This document shows positions 16,371 through 26,174 of a stretch of DNA of 64,000 bases, piece by piece (within the stretch, counting starts at the first letter, position 1; the number at the start of each line of letters is the position of its first letter). Position numbers and translations under genes: made by a program. The notes beneath the pieces were generated by a model that was given only the letters and a program-made list of their open reading frames with translations, was not told where the DNA came from and made no database searches. Origin of the DNA: Bradyrhizobium sp. CCBAU 53351 (GTDB lineage Bacteria > Pseudomonadota > Alphaproteobacteria > Rhizobiales > Xanthobacteraceae); NCBI RefSeq assembly GCF_015291745.1, contig NZ_CP030059.1, positions 6,599,501 to 6,663,500 of the forward strand, in the 5' to 3' direction.

Positions 16371-17857
16371 AGACAGTCGATATGAAGCACAGGGTGGATT
16401 TGACGACGATGCGAACCTCGGCGGTTCGCGCCCTGTCGTTTTCGGCCGCTTTCGCGCTGGCGCTCAACCCGGTGCTGAACCCCGTGGTCGCCGCCGATTA
16501 CCGTCCCGTGGCCTCGGCCGCCGCGGACGGCCAGATGAACGCGCGCTTCCTCTCGCTCGGCGTCGGCAAATCCATCGTGATCGACCTGCCGCGCGACATC
16601 AAGGATGTGCTGGTCGCCGATCCCAAGATCGCCAACGCGGTGGTCCGCTCGGCGCAGCGCGCCTATATCATCGGTGCCACGGTCGGCCAGACCAACATCG
16701 TGTTCTTCGATTCCGCGGGGCAGCAGATCGCGGCCTATGACATCGCGGTCAAGCGCGACCTCAACGGCGTGCGCGCCGCGCTGAAGCAGATCCTGCCCAA
16801 TTCGGACATTCAAATCGACGGGCTCGGCGACGGCATTGTCCTGACCGGCACGGCGGCGAATCCGATGGAGGCGCAGCAGGCCAACGATCTCGCGGCGCGC
16901 CTGGCCGGCGGCGCCGACAAGGTCGTGAACTCGATCGTGGTGCGCGGCCGCGACCAGGTCATGCTCAAGGTGACGGTCGCGGAAGTCCAGCGCACCATCG
17001 TCAAGCAGCTCGGCATCGACCTGAGCGCCAGCCTCAACTACGGCACGTCGGTGGTGAGCTTCACCAACTCCAATCCGTTCACGGCTCTCGGCAAGAACCT
17101 CGTGGACGGCAACAATTTGACGACGAAGTTCGGCGGCGCGTCGTCGGTGCAGGCCACCCTGCGCGCGATGGAAACCGCGGGCGTGATCCGCACGCTGGCC
17201 GAACCGAACCTGACCGCAATCTCCGGTGAATCGGCGACGTTCATCGCCGGCGGTGAATTCCCGGTCCCGGCAGGCTATGCGTGCGACCCCACCACCCATG
17301 TCTGTACCACCCAGATCAGCTTCAAGAAGTTCGGCATCTCGCTCAACTTCACCCCCGTGGTGCTGAGCGAAGGCAAGATCAGCCTGCGCGTGATGACCGA
17401 GGTCTCGGAGCTCTCGAACGAAAACGCGATCACGCTGTCGCAGGCCGTCACCTCGACCTCGGTGAATTCGCTGACGGTGCCCTCGATCAGGACCCGCCGC
17501 GCGGAGACCTCGCTGGAAATTCCCTCCGGCGGCGCGATGGCGATGGCCGGCCTGATCCAGCAGCAGACCAAGCAGGCCATCAGCGGCCTGCCGGGACTGA
17601 TGCAGCTCCCGGTCCTCGGCACGCTGTTCCGCAGCCGCGACTTCGTCAACAACGCGACCGAGCTGGTCGTGATCGTGACCCCCTATGTCGTTCGCGCGGT
17701 GGCGCCAAAGGACCTGTCGCGACCGGATGACGGCTTCACCCCGCCTGCGGATCCTCAGGCCCAGCTGCTCGGCAACATCAACCGCATCTACGGCGTGCCC
17801 GGCCGGACCGAACCGGCCAAGAACTACCGCGGCACTTACGGCTTCATTACCGACTGA
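16367..17857 (+). CDS. cpaC: Outer-membrane secretin CpaC/RcpA of the Tad pilus
   Basis: Forms the outer-membrane pore for the pilus. The 496-residue protein has a signal region ending VAADY, an N-domain (LPRDIKDVLVADPKIANA, QTNIVFFDSAG), a BON-like segment (GDGIVLTGTAANPMEAQQA), and the secretin domain with AEPNLTAISGESATFIAGGE, FKKFGISLNFTPVVLSEGKI, VPSIRTRRAETSLEIPSGG and FVNNATELVVIVTPYVVRAV. A Cys pair (YACDPTTHVCTT) sits before the amphipathic lip. It overlaps cpaB by 4 bases. Confidence 0.96.
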   Translation: MKTVDMKHRVDLTTMRTSAVRALSFSAAFALALNPVLNPVVAADYRPVASAAADGQMNARFLSLGVGKSIVIDLPRDIKDVLVADPKIANAVVRSAQRAYIIGATVGQTNIVFFDSAGQQIAAYDIAVKRDLNGVRAALKQILPNSDIQIDGLGDGIVLTGTAANPMEAQQANDLAARLAGGADKVVNSIVVRGRDQVMLKVTVAEVQRTIVKQLGIDLSASLNYGTSVVSFTNSNPFTALGKNLVDGNNLTTKFGGASSVQATLRAMETAGVIRTLAEPNLTAISGESATFIAGGEFPVPAGYACDPTTHVCTTQISFKKFGISLNFTPVVLSEGKISLRVMTEVSELSNENAITLSQAVTSTSVNSLTVPSIRTRRAETSLEIPSGGAMAMAGLIQQQTKQAISGLPGLMQLPVLGTLFRSRDFVNNATELVVIVTPYVVRAVAPKDLSRPDDGFTPPADPQAQLLGNINRIYGVPGRTEPAKNYRGTYGFITD

Positions 17858-17876
17858 TGCGAAACGGGGATTCACG

Positions 17877-18611
17877 ATGATCACAAGACCACCCCAGCTT
17901 CGCAAACGCGCCATTCGCCTCGGCGGTGCGCTCGTCGGCATGGCGCTCGCACTCGGCGGCTGCCAACACGACGAGGTCGTTACCGCCTCCATTCCGGACG
18001 ACTACAAGCAGCGCCATCCGATCGCGATCGAGGAGCAGAACCGCTCGATCGTCGTCTTCGTCGGCCATGCCCGCGGCGGCTTGACCGCTGCCCAGCGCGC
18101 CGACGTGATGGGCGTCGCATCGGCTTGGTTGCACGAGGGGACAGGCGCCATCCGCATCGACGTGCCGTCCGGCACGCCCAATGCGCGTCCGGTCGCGGAC
18201 TCAATGCGCGAAATCCAGGCGATGCTGGCCGGGGCAGGCGTTCCGCCGCGGGGCATCAATGTTCGCCCCTACCAGCCCGACGACAAGCGCTTCCTGCCGC
18301 CGATCCGCCTCACCTATTCCAAGGTCGCCGCGATCGCGGGCCCCTGTGGCCTGTGGCCCGACGACATCGGCCCTTCGATCAAGAACAAGACCTGGTTCGA
18401 GAACAAGGACTACTACAATTACGGCTGCGCCTATCAGCGCAACCTCGCCGCGATGGTCGACAATCCGTCGGACCTCGAGCAGCCACGACCTGAAACGCCG
18501 TCCTACACGCCCCGGCGCATCACCGGCTTCGAGAAGTATCGCAAGGGAACGACGAGCGCGACCACCTATCCCGAGGCCGACAAGGCCAAACTCAGCGATA
18601 CCGGCAAATGA
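17877..18611 (+). CDS. cpaD: Tad pilus assembly lipoprotein CpaD
   Basis: A 244-residue lipoprotein (lipobox LALGGC) of the CpaD family that helps the secretin assemble. Features: DYKQRHPIAIEEQNRSIVVF, TAAQRADVMGVASAWLHEGT, PYQPDDKRFLPPIRLTYSKV and NYGCAYQRNLAAMVDNPSDL, the last being a strong family signature. The ATG at 17877 has GGGG 9 bases upstream and lies 19 bases after cpaC. Its stop overlaps the cpaE start. Confidence 0.94.
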   Translation: MITRPPQLRKRAIRLGGALVGMALALGGCQHDEVVTASIPDDYKQRHPIAIEEQNRSIVVFVGHARGGLTAAQRADVMGVASAWLHEGTGAIRIDVPSGTPNARPVADSMREIQAMLAGAGVPPRGINVRPYQPDDKRFLPPIRLTYSKVAAIAGPCGLWPDDIGPSIKNKTWFENKDYYNYGCAYQRNLAAMVDNPSDLEQPRPETPSYTPRRITGFEKYRKGTTSATTYPEADKAKLSDTGK

Positions 18612-19876
18612 TCAGCTACGCTCGCCAGACACAAGAAGAGCAGCCGGACGCAGCGCTTCCGCCGGTCGAGGAGCATATTGCGCCTGCGCCCCGCGTCTCG
18701 GTCCAGGCCTTCTGCGAGACCGTGGAAACCGCTGCCGCGGTCCAGTCGGCCGGCGAGGATCGCCGTCTCGGCAAGGCCCACCTCAAGATCCAGATGGGCG
18801 GCATGGCGGCCGCGATCGAAGCCTACCGCTCGGCTCCCACCCCGAACGTGATCGTGCTCGAGAGCGACGGCCGCAACGACCTGCTGGGCGGGCTCGACCA
18901 CCTCGCCACCGTCTGCGACGCCGGCACCCGCGTGGTCGTGATCGGCCGCATCAACGACGTCATGCTCTACCGCGAGCTGGTGCGCCGCGGCGTCAGCGAC
19001 TATGTGCTCGCGCCGGTCGGCGCGATCGACGTCGTTCGCTCGATCTGCAACCTGTTCTCGGCGCCGGAAGCCAAAGCGGTCGGCCGCATCATCGCCGTGG
19101 TCGGCGCCAAGGGCGGCGTCGGGGCGTCCACGATCTCCCACAACGTCGCCTGGGCGATCGCACGCGACCTCGCAATGGACGCCGTCGTCGCCGATCTCGA
19201 CCTCGCCTTCGGCACCGCCGGGCTCGACTACAACCAGGATCCGCCGCAGGGCATTGCCGACGCCGTGTTCTCGCCCGACCGGGTCGACACCGCCTTCATC
19301 GACCGCCTGCTGTCGAAATGCACCGACCATCTCAGCCTGCTGGCGGCGCCGGCGACGCTCGACCGGGTCTATGATTTCGGCACCGACGCCTTCGACTCCG
19401 TGTTCGACACGCTGCGCTCCACCATGCCCTGCATCGTGCTCGACATCCCGCACCAATGGTCGGGCTGGACCAAGCGCGCCTTGATCGGAGCCGACGACAT
19501 CCTGATCGTGGCCGCCCCTGACCTCGCCAATCTGCGCAATACCAAGAACCTGTTCGATCTGCTGAAGGCGGCGCGCCCCAACGACCGGCCGCCGCTCTAC
19601 TGCCTGAACCAGGTCGGCGTGCCGAAAAGGCCCGAAATCGCCGCCGCGGAGTTCGCCAAGGCGATCGAGAGCCAGCCGATCGTCTCGATCCCGTTCGAGC
19701 CGCAGATCTTCGGCTCGGCGGCCAACAACGGCCAGATGATCGCGGAGATCTCCGCCAACCACAAGTCGATCGAGATGTTCCTTCAGATCGCCCAGCGCCT
19801 GACCGGCCGCAGCGAGACCAAGAAGCAAAAGTCTTCCCTGCTTTCACCCCTGATTGACAAGTTGCGGGGAAAATAG
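18608..19876 (+). CDS. cpaE: Pilus assembly ATPase CpaE (ParA/MinD-like)
   Basis: A 422-residue cytoplasmic protein that localises the Tad machine. The N-terminal part (about 35-155) resembles a degenerate receiver domain; the C-terminal part is a MinD/ParA ATPase with a deviant Walker A AKGGVGASTISHNVAWA (about 165-180), VVADLDLAFGTAGLDYNQDP and VLDIPHQWSGWTKRAL. The conserved second Lys of Walker A is replaced (KGGVGAS), as in other CpaE proteins. It overlaps cpaD by 4 bases and precedes cpaF by 21. Confidence 0.94.
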   Translation: MISYARQTQEEQPDAALPPVEEHIAPAPRVSVQAFCETVETAAAVQSAGEDRRLGKAHLKIQMGGMAAAIEAYRSAPTPNVIVLESDGRNDLLGGLDHLATVCDAGTRVVVIGRINDVMLYRELVRRGVSDYVLAPVGAIDVVRSICNLFSAPEAKAVGRIIAVVGAKGGVGASTISHNVAWAIARDLAMDAVVADLDLAFGTAGLDYNQDPPQGIADAVFSPDRVDTAFIDRLLSKCTDHLSLLAAPATLDRVYDFGTDAFDSVFDTLRSTMPCIVLDIPHQWSGWTKRALIGADDILIVAAPDLANLRNTKNLFDLLKAARPNDRPPLYCLNQVGVPKRPEIAAAEFAKAIESQPIVSIPFEPQIFGSAANNGQMIAEISANHKSIEMFLQIAQRLTGRSETKKQKSSLLSPLIDKLRGK

Positions 19877-19897
19877 ACCCCCGCGTGGAGTTGTTAA

Positions 19898-21367
19898 GTG
19901 TTCGGTAAGCGTAGCGGAACAGACACCGACCTTCGGGCGCCCAAGCCCGGCGCCGTGTCGCTCGAGCCTGCCCAGGCTCCGGCGCCGACGGTGTCGCGCG
20001 CCCCGCCTCCGCCGGCCGTCGCCTCGCCGCCGCTTGCCCCGGTCAAGGCTCCGCCGCCTCCCCCCATGGAGAGCCGGCGTTCGGACAATTACTACGAGGT
20101 CAAGGCGACCATCTTCGGCGCGCTGATCGAGGCGATCGACCTCGCCCAGCTCGCCAAGCTGGACTCGGAATCCGCGCGCGAGGAAATCCGCGACATCGTC
20201 AACGAGATCATCGCGATCAAGAACATCGTGATGTCGATCGCCGAGCAGGAAGAGCTGCTCGACGACATCTGCAACGACGTCCTGGGTTACGGTCCGCTGG
20301 AGCCGCTGCTGTCGCGCGACGATATCGCCGACATCATGGTCAATGGCGCCAACACCGTCTACATCGAGGTCGCCGGCAAGATCCAGCGCACCGGCATTCG
20401 CTTCCGCGACAACCAGCAGCTCCTCAACATCTGTCAACGCATCGTCAGCCAGGTCGGCCGGCGCGTCGACGAATCCTCGCCGATCTGCGACGCGCGCCTC
20501 GCCGACGGCTCGCGCGTCAACGCCATCGTGCCGCCGCTGTCGATCGACGGCCCGACACTCACCATCCGCAAGTTCAAGAAGGACAAGCTGACGCTCGATC
20601 AGCTCGTCAAGTTCGGCGCGATCTCGCCGGAAGGCGCCGAGATCCTCCAGATCATCGGCCGCGTCCGCTGCAACGTGCTGATCTCCGGCGGCACCGGCTC
20701 CGGAAAGACCACGCTGCTGAACTGTCTGACCAATTACATCGAGCACGACGAGCGCGTCATCACCTGCGAGGACGCCGCCGAGCTCCAGCTCCAGCAGCCC
20801 CATGTGGTGCGGCTGGAAACCCGCCCGCCCAATATCGAGGGCGAGGGTCAGGTCACCATGCGCGAGCTGGTACGCAACTGCCTGCGTATGCGGCCCGAAC
20901 GCATCATCGTCGGCGAAGTCCGCGGACCCGAGGCGTTCGACCTGCTGCAGGCCATGAACACCGGTCATGACGGCTCGATGGGCACGCTGCACGCCAACAA
21001 CCCGCGCGAAGCCCTGTCGCGCTGCGAATCCATGATCACGATGGGAGGCTTCTCGCTTCCCTCGCGGACCATTCGCGAGATGATCTGCGCCTCGATCGAC
21101 GTCATCGTCCAGGCCGCGCGCCTGCGCGACGGCTCGCGCCGCATCACCCACATCACCGAGGTGATGGGCATGGAAGGCGACACCATCATCACCCAGGACA
21201 TCTTCCTCTACGACATGATCGGTGAGGACGCCAACGGCAAGATCATCGGCCGCCACCGCTCGACCGGTATCGGCCGCCCGAGGTTCTGGGAACGCGCCCG
21301 CTATTACGGCGAGGAGAAGCGCCTTGCCGCCGCGCTCGACGCCGCGGAAGTGGCGCCGACGACGTGA
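19898..21367 (+). CDS. cpaF: Tad secretion ATPase CpaF/TadA
   Basis: Hexameric motor ATPase for pilus extension and retraction, 489 residues from a GTG start. A Pro-rich linker (about 20-60) precedes the conserved core: [40 protein letters not shown], Walker [19 protein letters not shown], the Asp box [20 protein letters not shown], Walker [21 protein letters not shown] and the His box [20 protein letters not shown]. Lies between cpaE and tadB in the same operon. Confidence 0.96.
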   Translation: MFGKRSGTDTDLRAPKPGAVSLEPAQAPAPTVSRAPPPPAVASPPLAPVKAPPPPPMESRRSDNYYEVKATIFGALIEAIDLAQLAKLDSESAREEIRDIVNEIIAIKNIVMSIAEQEELLDDICNDVLGYGPLEPLLSRDDIADIMVNGANTVYIEVAGKIQRTGIRFRDNQQLLNICQRIVSQVGRRVDESSPICDARLADGSRVNAIVPPLSIDGPTLTIRKFKKDKLTLDQLVKFGAISPEGAEILQIIGRVRCNVLISGGTGSGKTTLLNCLTNYIEHDERVITCEDAAELQLQQPHVVRLETRPPNIEGEGQVTMRELVRNCLRMRPERIIVGEVRGPEAFDLLQAMNTGHDGSMGTLHANNPREALSRCESMITMGGFSLPSRTIREMICASIDVIVQAARLRDGSRRITHITEVMGMEGDTIITQDIFLYDMIGEDANGKIIGRHRSTGIGRPRFWERARYYGEEKRLAAALDAAEVAPTT

Positions 21368-21380
21368 GCAGGTCAGCGCC

Positions 21381-22358
21381 ATGAACATACAGGTCCTCGC
21401 CCTCGCATTTCTTGCCACCGCAGCGGTCGGCGGCATCGCCTGGGTCTTCCTCTATCCGCTGCTCTCCGGGGAACGGAAGGCGGAAGGCCGGCGCGCCTCG
21501 ATCGCGCGCGCAGATGCGCCCGCGGCCAAGCAGAGCGAAAAGAGCCAGCGATCGCGCCGCGAGCAAGTCGAGACGTCTCTGAAGGATCTCGAGGCACGGC
21601 GTCAGCAGGAAAAGAGTGTTCCGCTCAATATCCGCTTGTCCCAGGCCGGCCTGGATTGGACGCCGCAGAAATTCTGGATTGTGTCCGCCGTGTTGGCGGG
21701 CGTGCTGTTCGCGGGAGCCCTGTTCGTCGGCGGTGGCCTGCTCGGCGCCGCCGGCCTGGCCTTTGCCGGAGGTTTGGGCCTGCCGCGCTGGGCCCTCGGC
21801 TTCCTGAAGAAGCGCCGGGAAAACCAATTCCTGAAGGCACTCCCCGACGCGGTCGACGTCATCGTCCGCGGCATCAAGGCAGGCCTGCCGCTGTTCGAAT
21901 CGATCAAGGTCGTCGCTGCGGATGCACCAGAGCCGCTGCGCAGCGAGTTCCTCGCCATCATCGAAACGCAGGCGATCGGTATGCCCTTGGGCGAGGCATG
22001 CTCTCGGCTCTATGAGCGCATGCCGCTGCCCGAAGCCAACTTCTTCGGCATCGTCATCTCGATCCAGCAGAAATCAGGCGGCAACCTCTCGGAGGCGCTG
22101 GGCAACCTCTCCAAGGTGCTGCGCGACCGCAAGAAGATGAAAGAGAAGATCCAGGCAATGTCGATGGAAGCCAAGGCCTCGGCCGGCATTATCGGTTCGT
22201 TGCCGCCGATCGTGATGTTCCTCGTCTACCTCACGACGCCGCACTACATCTCGCTGCTTTGGACTCATCCCACCGGCCAGCTGATGCTGGTTGGCTGCGT
22301 CGTCTGGATGTCGATCGGCATCATGGTGATGAAAAAGATGATCAATTTCGACTTTTGA
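21381..22358 (+). CDS. tadB: Tad inner-membrane platform protein TadB
   Basis: A 325-residue T2SF-type platform protein. Hydrophobic segments lie at the N-terminus (VLALAFLATAAVGGIAWVFL), at about 95-135, and two at the C-terminus. T2SF motifs: FLKALPDAVDVIVRGIKAGL, VKVVAADAPEPLRSEF-like helix, MPLPEANFFGIVISIQQKSG and LSKVLRDRKKMKEKIQAMS. The start is the ATG at 21381, 13 bases after cpaF; an earlier in-frame start would overlap cpaF heavily. It works as a pair with TadC. Confidence 0.94.
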   Translation: MNIQVLALAFLATAAVGGIAWVFLYPLLSGERKAEGRRASIARADAPAAKQSEKSQRSRREQVETSLKDLEARRQQEKSVPLNIRLSQAGLDWTPQKFWIVSAVLAGVLFAGALFVGGGLLGAAGLAFAGGLGLPRWALGFLKKRRENQFLKALPDAVDVIVRGIKAGLPLFESIKVVAADAPEPLRSEFLAIIETQAIGMPLGEACSRLYERMPLPEANFFGIVISIQQKSGGNLSEALGNLSKVLRDRKKMKEKIQAMSMEAKASAGIIGSLPPIVMFLVYLTTPHYISLLWTHPTGQLMLVGCVVWMSIGIMVMKKMINFDF

Positions 22359-22367
22359 CGGTGCCGT

Positions 22368-23342
22368 ATGGTCGAGTTCCTCGTTTCGAAGCTTCATGAC
22401 GTCCGCTTCATGACCATGTTGCTGGCGGCCATTGCCGCCAGCGCCACCGTCTATACGCTGGTGATGCCGCTGTTCGCCGGCGAGGGACTCTCCAAGCGCA
22501 TGAAGGCGGTCGCGAGTGAGCGTGAGCGCATCCGGCAGCGCGAGCGTGAGCGCCTTCACAAGAACGAAAAGGTCTCGCTGCGCCAGACGCCGAAGCAGCT
22601 CGTCTCCAAGGTCGTGGAAGACTTCAACCTCACCAAATGGCTCGCGCAAGAGGCGGCGCGGGACAAGCTCATCATGGCCGGCTACCGCGGCCAGGCGCCC
22701 TACATCACCTTCCTGTTTGCCCGCATGGTCGCCCCGATCGTGCTCTTCGTCGGCTCGGTCATCTACGTCTTCGTGGTCGCGCACATGGATAAGCCGATGC
22801 CGATCAAGATCGGCATCTGCGTCGGCGCGGCCTATCTCGGCCTCCAGGCGCCGATGCTGTTCCTCAGGAATGCCATCTCCAAGCGCCAGCTCTCGATCAA
22901 GCGCGCCTTTCCCGATGCACTCGACCTGCTGCTGATCTGTATCGAATCCGGCATGTCGGTCGAAATGGCGTTCCGTAGGGTCGCCGTCGAAATCGTGGGA
23001 CAGTCGATCGCGCTGTCGGAAGAGTTCACGCTGACCACGGCCGAGCTGTCCTACCTGCAGGATCGCAAGGTCGCCTATGAGAATTTGGCGCGGCGCACCG
23101 GGCTCGAGGGCGTCAAGTCGGTCTGTCTCGCGCTTCAGCAAGCGGAACGCTACGGCACACCCCTGGGTCAATCCTTGCGTGTCATGGCACAGGAAAACCG
23201 CGACATGCGCATGAACGAGGCCGAGAAGAAGGCCGCCGCGCTACCGCCGAAGCTGACGGTGCCGATGATCCTGTTCTTCCTGCCAGTGCTGTTCGTGGTC
23301 ATTCTCGGACCGACCGGCATCAAGATCACCGAGATGCAGTGA
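22368..23342 (+). CDS. tadC: Tad inner-membrane platform protein TadC
   Basis: A 324-residue second platform protein of the T2SF family, paralogous to TadB. Motifs: KRAFPDALDLLLICIESGMS, RRVAVEIVGQSIALSEEFTL, LARRTGLEGVKSVCLALQQA and QSLRVMAQENRDMRMNEAEK, then a C-terminal hydrophobic segment VPMILFFLPVLFVVILGPTG. A charged coiled stretch follows the first membrane segment (about 45-70, ERERIRQRERERLHKNEK). It begins 9 bases after tadB. Confidence 0.94.
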   Translation: MVEFLVSKLHDVRFMTMLLAAIAASATVYTLVMPLFAGEGLSKRMKAVASERERIRQRERERLHKNEKVSLRQTPKQLVSKVVEDFNLTKWLAQEAARDKLIMAGYRGQAPYITFLFARMVAPIVLFVGSVIYVFVVAHMDKPMPIKIGICVGAAYLGLQAPMLFLRNAISKRQLSIKRAFPDALDLLLICIESGMSVEMAFRRVAVEIVGQSIALSEEFTLTTAELSYLQDRKVAYENLARRTGLEGVKSVCLALQQAERYGTPLGQSLRVMAQENRDMRMNEAEKKAAALPPKLTVPMILFFLPVLFVVILGPTGIKITEMQ

Positions 23343-23403
23343 GACGCGCCACTGACCGCAGGCGGTCCGCGAGACGATCTCGGCAGTTGAAGATCGGATC
23401 AGA

Positions 23404-24219
23404 TCAGTCGGGCTGCCTGAGCGAGGCGACCGGGGTCCGCTTCGGCGCGCCGCGATGGCCGTCGCTGCGGCTCAGCATTTCCTTGAGATAGGTGACGTTG
23501 GCCGCGGCCTGATCCGGCGGCAGATCCGCCTTCACGATGGTTTCGGCCTCGGCGAAGCGACCCTGGAGACCGACGACGAGGCCGAGATTCTGGCGCACGC
23601 GGCTGCTGGCGCGCGGCGAGGCGTAGGCCTGCCGCAGCACCTCTTCGGCCTTGGGCAGATCCTTCGACAGCATGTAGGACAGGCCGAGATTGGAAAGCAC
23701 GCCCGGATCACCCGGCGCGATCTTGAGCGCGCTTGCATAATAGGAGCGCGCCTCATCGTGACGGCCCATCTGGTCCAGCACGGTGCCCTGCACCGAGAGC
23801 AGGCGCCAGTCCGGATTGTCGGGCGCATGCGCTTTCGACAGCACGTCGTAGGCCTGCTGGAAATTGCCGTTGTCGGCGAGCGCGCGGCCGTATAGCGCGA
23901 GCAGCGCCTTGTTGCCGGGATTGGCGATGGTCGCCTGCTCGAGCACGGCGGCGGCCTGGGCGCGTTGACCGTTGGCACGCAAGGCCTGGCCATAGGCCAG
24001 CGCCGCTTCGGAGTCCTTGGGATTGGCGCGGTAGCGCTCGCCATAGACCTCGACGGCGCGCGCGGGATCGGTCGGAGCCGCCTCTGCCCGTGGTCCGCCG
24101 ATCGAGCCCGTCACATCAGAGAGTTTCGACATGCCCGTGCAGCCGCCGAGGCCCATGGCCACCGCCGCGACCAGCGAAGTGGACGCAAGAAGCCGGGCAA
24201 GACTGAACCGTTGACGCAT
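23404..24219 (-). CDS. tadD: TPR lipoprotein TadD
   Basis: A 271-residue lipoprotein (lipobox MGLGGC) with about five tetratricopeptide repeats, for example DSEAALAYGQALRANGQRAQ, NKALLALYGRALADNGNFQQ, DWRLLSVQGTVLDQMGRHDE and DPGVLSNLGLSYMLSKDLPK. In Tad systems TadD is needed for secretin assembly. It is convergent with tadC, 61 bases apart, and has its own CtrA-like upstream site. Confidence 0.92.
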   Translation of the reverse strand: MRQRFSLARLLASTSLVAAVAMGLGGCTGMSKLSDVTGSIGGPRAEAAPTDPARAVEVYGERYRANPKDSEAALAYGQALRANGQRAQAAAVLEQATIANPGNKALLALYGRALADNGNFQQAYDVLSKAHAPDNPDWRLLSVQGTVLDQMGRHDEARSYYASALKIAPGDPGVLSNLGLSYMLSKDLPKAEEVLRQAYASPRASSRVRQNLGLVVGLQGRFAEAETIVKADLPPDQAAANVTYLKEMLSRSDGHRGAPKRTPVASLRQPD

Positions 24220-24279
24220 GACGCCTTGACTCTCGAGCCGATTGATCGAGCCGAACGCGCCAGCAATAGGCTGTTAACC

Positions 24280-24294
24280 CTAACGGCCGGTTAA
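24280..24294 (-). promoter_or_regulatory. CtrA-like site upstream of tadD
   Basis: The minus strand reads TTAA-CCGGCCG-TTAG, ending 61 bases before the tadD start. The same stretch is flanked by a GTTAACC / GGTTAAC inverted repeat (24273-24295). Confidence 0.55.
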
Positions 24295-24397
24295 CGCCCC
24301 TTCCGGCCCCCGCTCTCGCGGCGGCGTTTACGGCCGGGCTTCACTGCCGAGGCCGAGCGACCTCGCCTGCCGTTCAGATCCCGCAGCAGTTGCCGTC

Positions 24398-24601
24398 TCA
24401 ATATTCGATGGCAAGGCGCTTGCGGATTTCGTCGATGCGCTTGTCGAGCGCATCGAACCGCGCGTGGACGGAGCGGTCGTGAAGATAGAAGACGTAGCCG
24501 CCGGCAAGGAGCGCGAAGACCCAGTGGTGGTGCTCGACATAGCCAAAAATCGCCTCGATGGCATGGCCGACAAATGTGACCACGCTCCACACAAATTCCA
24601 T
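24398..24601 (-). CDS. Small membrane protein of unknown function (67 residues)
   Basis: The ATG at 24601 has a strong GGAGG 7-9 bases upstream, which decides the start over longer frames. The product starts MEFVWSVVTFVGHAIEAIFG, has a second hydrophobic segment HWVFALLAGGYVFYLHD and a charged helical tail (FDALDKRIDEIRKRLAIEY) suited to a coiled coil. A family is not recognised. It stands alone between tadD and the divergent aminopeptidase gene. Confidence 0.75.
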   Translation of the reverse strand: MEFVWSVVTFVGHAIEAIFGYVEHHHWVFALLAGGYVFYLHDRSVHARFDALDKRIDEIRKRLAIEY

Positions 24602-24800
24602 TGCATTTCCTCCCGGCGCGCTTGTCGTCGGTCGCCGGATCTCCATTCCTGGCGGCCATTGCCGGAACCTAGCATGGCCCCCTTGCCGCGAGTAGCGGCT
24701 CGCCAGACGCTGACTGCAAAGCCGATTGCAGCCACGGCGAAACTCTGCGAAGTCTCGTCCGTTCGCACGACCCGTTTGATCCGACGATCCGGACCCGCCA

Positions 24801-26174
24801 ATGCCTTCTGTCTTCGAGACGTCGCCCACCGCCATCCCGATCATTTTCGTCACGAAATCGAGCTGGGATCAGGTCGCCGAGACGTTGCCGCCGGCGCAGC
24901 GCCAGTTCGCCACCGCGAGCGCCTTTACCGCCAAGCCGGGCGGCTATCTCGCGCTGCCCGCGCCCGACGGCACGATCGCGCAAGTGCTGTTCGGCCTCGA
25001 GGACGATTCGACAAGATCGCGTGACCTGTTCCGGCCCGGCGCCCTGCCCGGCCTGCTGCCGCCGGGCATTTATCGCTTCGCCAATGCAGCACACGATACG
25101 CGGCTGGCCGCGCTCGCTTTTGCGCTGGGGTGCTACCGCTTCGCGCGCTACCGCAAGGCTGACAGGCCCGACGTCCGGCTGGTGCCGCCCGAAGGTGTCG
25201 ACGCGACTGAAATCGACCGGATGGCGGACGCGGCAATGCTGGCGCGCGACCTCATCAACACGCCGTCCAACGACATGGGGCCCGAGGAACTGGCCGCCGC
25301 CGCGCAGGACCTCGCCGCGGAATTCGGCGCGAGCTTCGGCTGCACCATCGACGACGAGTTGGAGAAGCACTTCCCCCTGATCCACGCCGTCGGCATGGCA
25401 TCGAGCCGCGCGCCGCGGCTGATCGACATCGGCTGGGGCGATCCTGCTCATCCCAAGGTCACGCTGGTCGGCAAGGGCGTCTGCTTCGACACCGGCGGGC
25501 TCGATCTGAAGCCGTCGAGCGGCATGCTGATCATGAAGAAGGACATGGGCGGCGCCGCCAACGTGCTGGCGCTGGCGCGCATGGTGATGGATGCGAAGCT
25601 GAAGGTGCGGCTGCGCGTGCTGATTCCGGCGGTCGAGAACGCGGTCGCCGGCAATGCCTTCCGTCCGCTTGATATCTTCACCTCGCGCAAGGGCATCACC
25701 GTCGAGATCGGCAACACCGACGCGGAAGGCCGCCTGGTGCTCGCCGACGCGCTGGCGCTGGCCGACGAGGAGAAGCCCGACCTGCTGATCGATTTGGGCA
25801 CGCTGACCGGCGCGGCGCGTGTCGCGCTGGGACCGGATCTGCCGCCCTTTTACACCAATGACGAGACCCTTGCCGCCGACCTTTCGCGCTGCGCGGTGAA
25901 GGAGAACGATCCGTTGTGGCGCATGCCGCTGTGGGCGCCTTACGATAAATGGCTGGACTCCAAGACGGCCACCATCACGAACGCGCCATCGGGCGGCTTT
26001 GCCGGCTCGATCACCTGCGCACTGTTCTTGCAGCGCTTCGTCGAGCATGCCGACAGCTGGCTGCATGTCGACATCTATGGCTGGACACCGTCGGCGAAGC
26101 CCGCGCGTCCCGAAGGCGGCGAGTGCCAGGCCGCACGCGCCATCTACACCTTGCTGAGCGAGCGCTATGCATGA
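24801..26174 (+). CDS. Leucyl aminopeptidase family protein (M17)
   Basis: A 457-residue cytosolic metallo-aminopeptidase. The M17 active site is clear: VTLVGKGVCFDTGGLDLKPS (metal-binding Lys and Asp), MLIMKKDMGGAANVLALARM, and the signature NTDAEGRLVLADALALAD near residue 303. The N-terminal domain is short and divergent, as in the PepB-like branch. The last 8 bases overlap the next gene, an NlpC/P60 endopeptidase, suggesting joint use in peptide or murein-peptide turnover. Confidence 0.93.
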   Translation: MPSVFETSPTAIPIIFVTKSSWDQVAETLPPAQRQFATASAFTAKPGGYLALPAPDGTIAQVLFGLEDDSTRSRDLFRPGALPGLLPPGIYRFANAAHDTRLAALAFALGCYRFARYRKADRPDVRLVPPEGVDATEIDRMADAAMLARDLINTPSNDMGPEELAAAAQDLAAEFGASFGCTIDDELEKHFPLIHAVGMASSRAPRLIDIGWGDPAHPKVTLVGKGVCFDTGGLDLKPSSGMLIMKKDMGGAANVLALARMVMDAKLKVRLRVLIPAVENAVAGNAFRPLDIFTSRKGITVEIGNTDAEGRLVLADALALADEEKPDLLIDLGTLTGAARVALGPDLPPFYTNDETLAADLSRCAVKENDPLWRMPLWAPYDKWLDSKTATITNAPSGGFAGSITCALFLQRFVEHADSWLHVDIYGWTPSAKPARPEGGECQAARAIYTLLSERYA

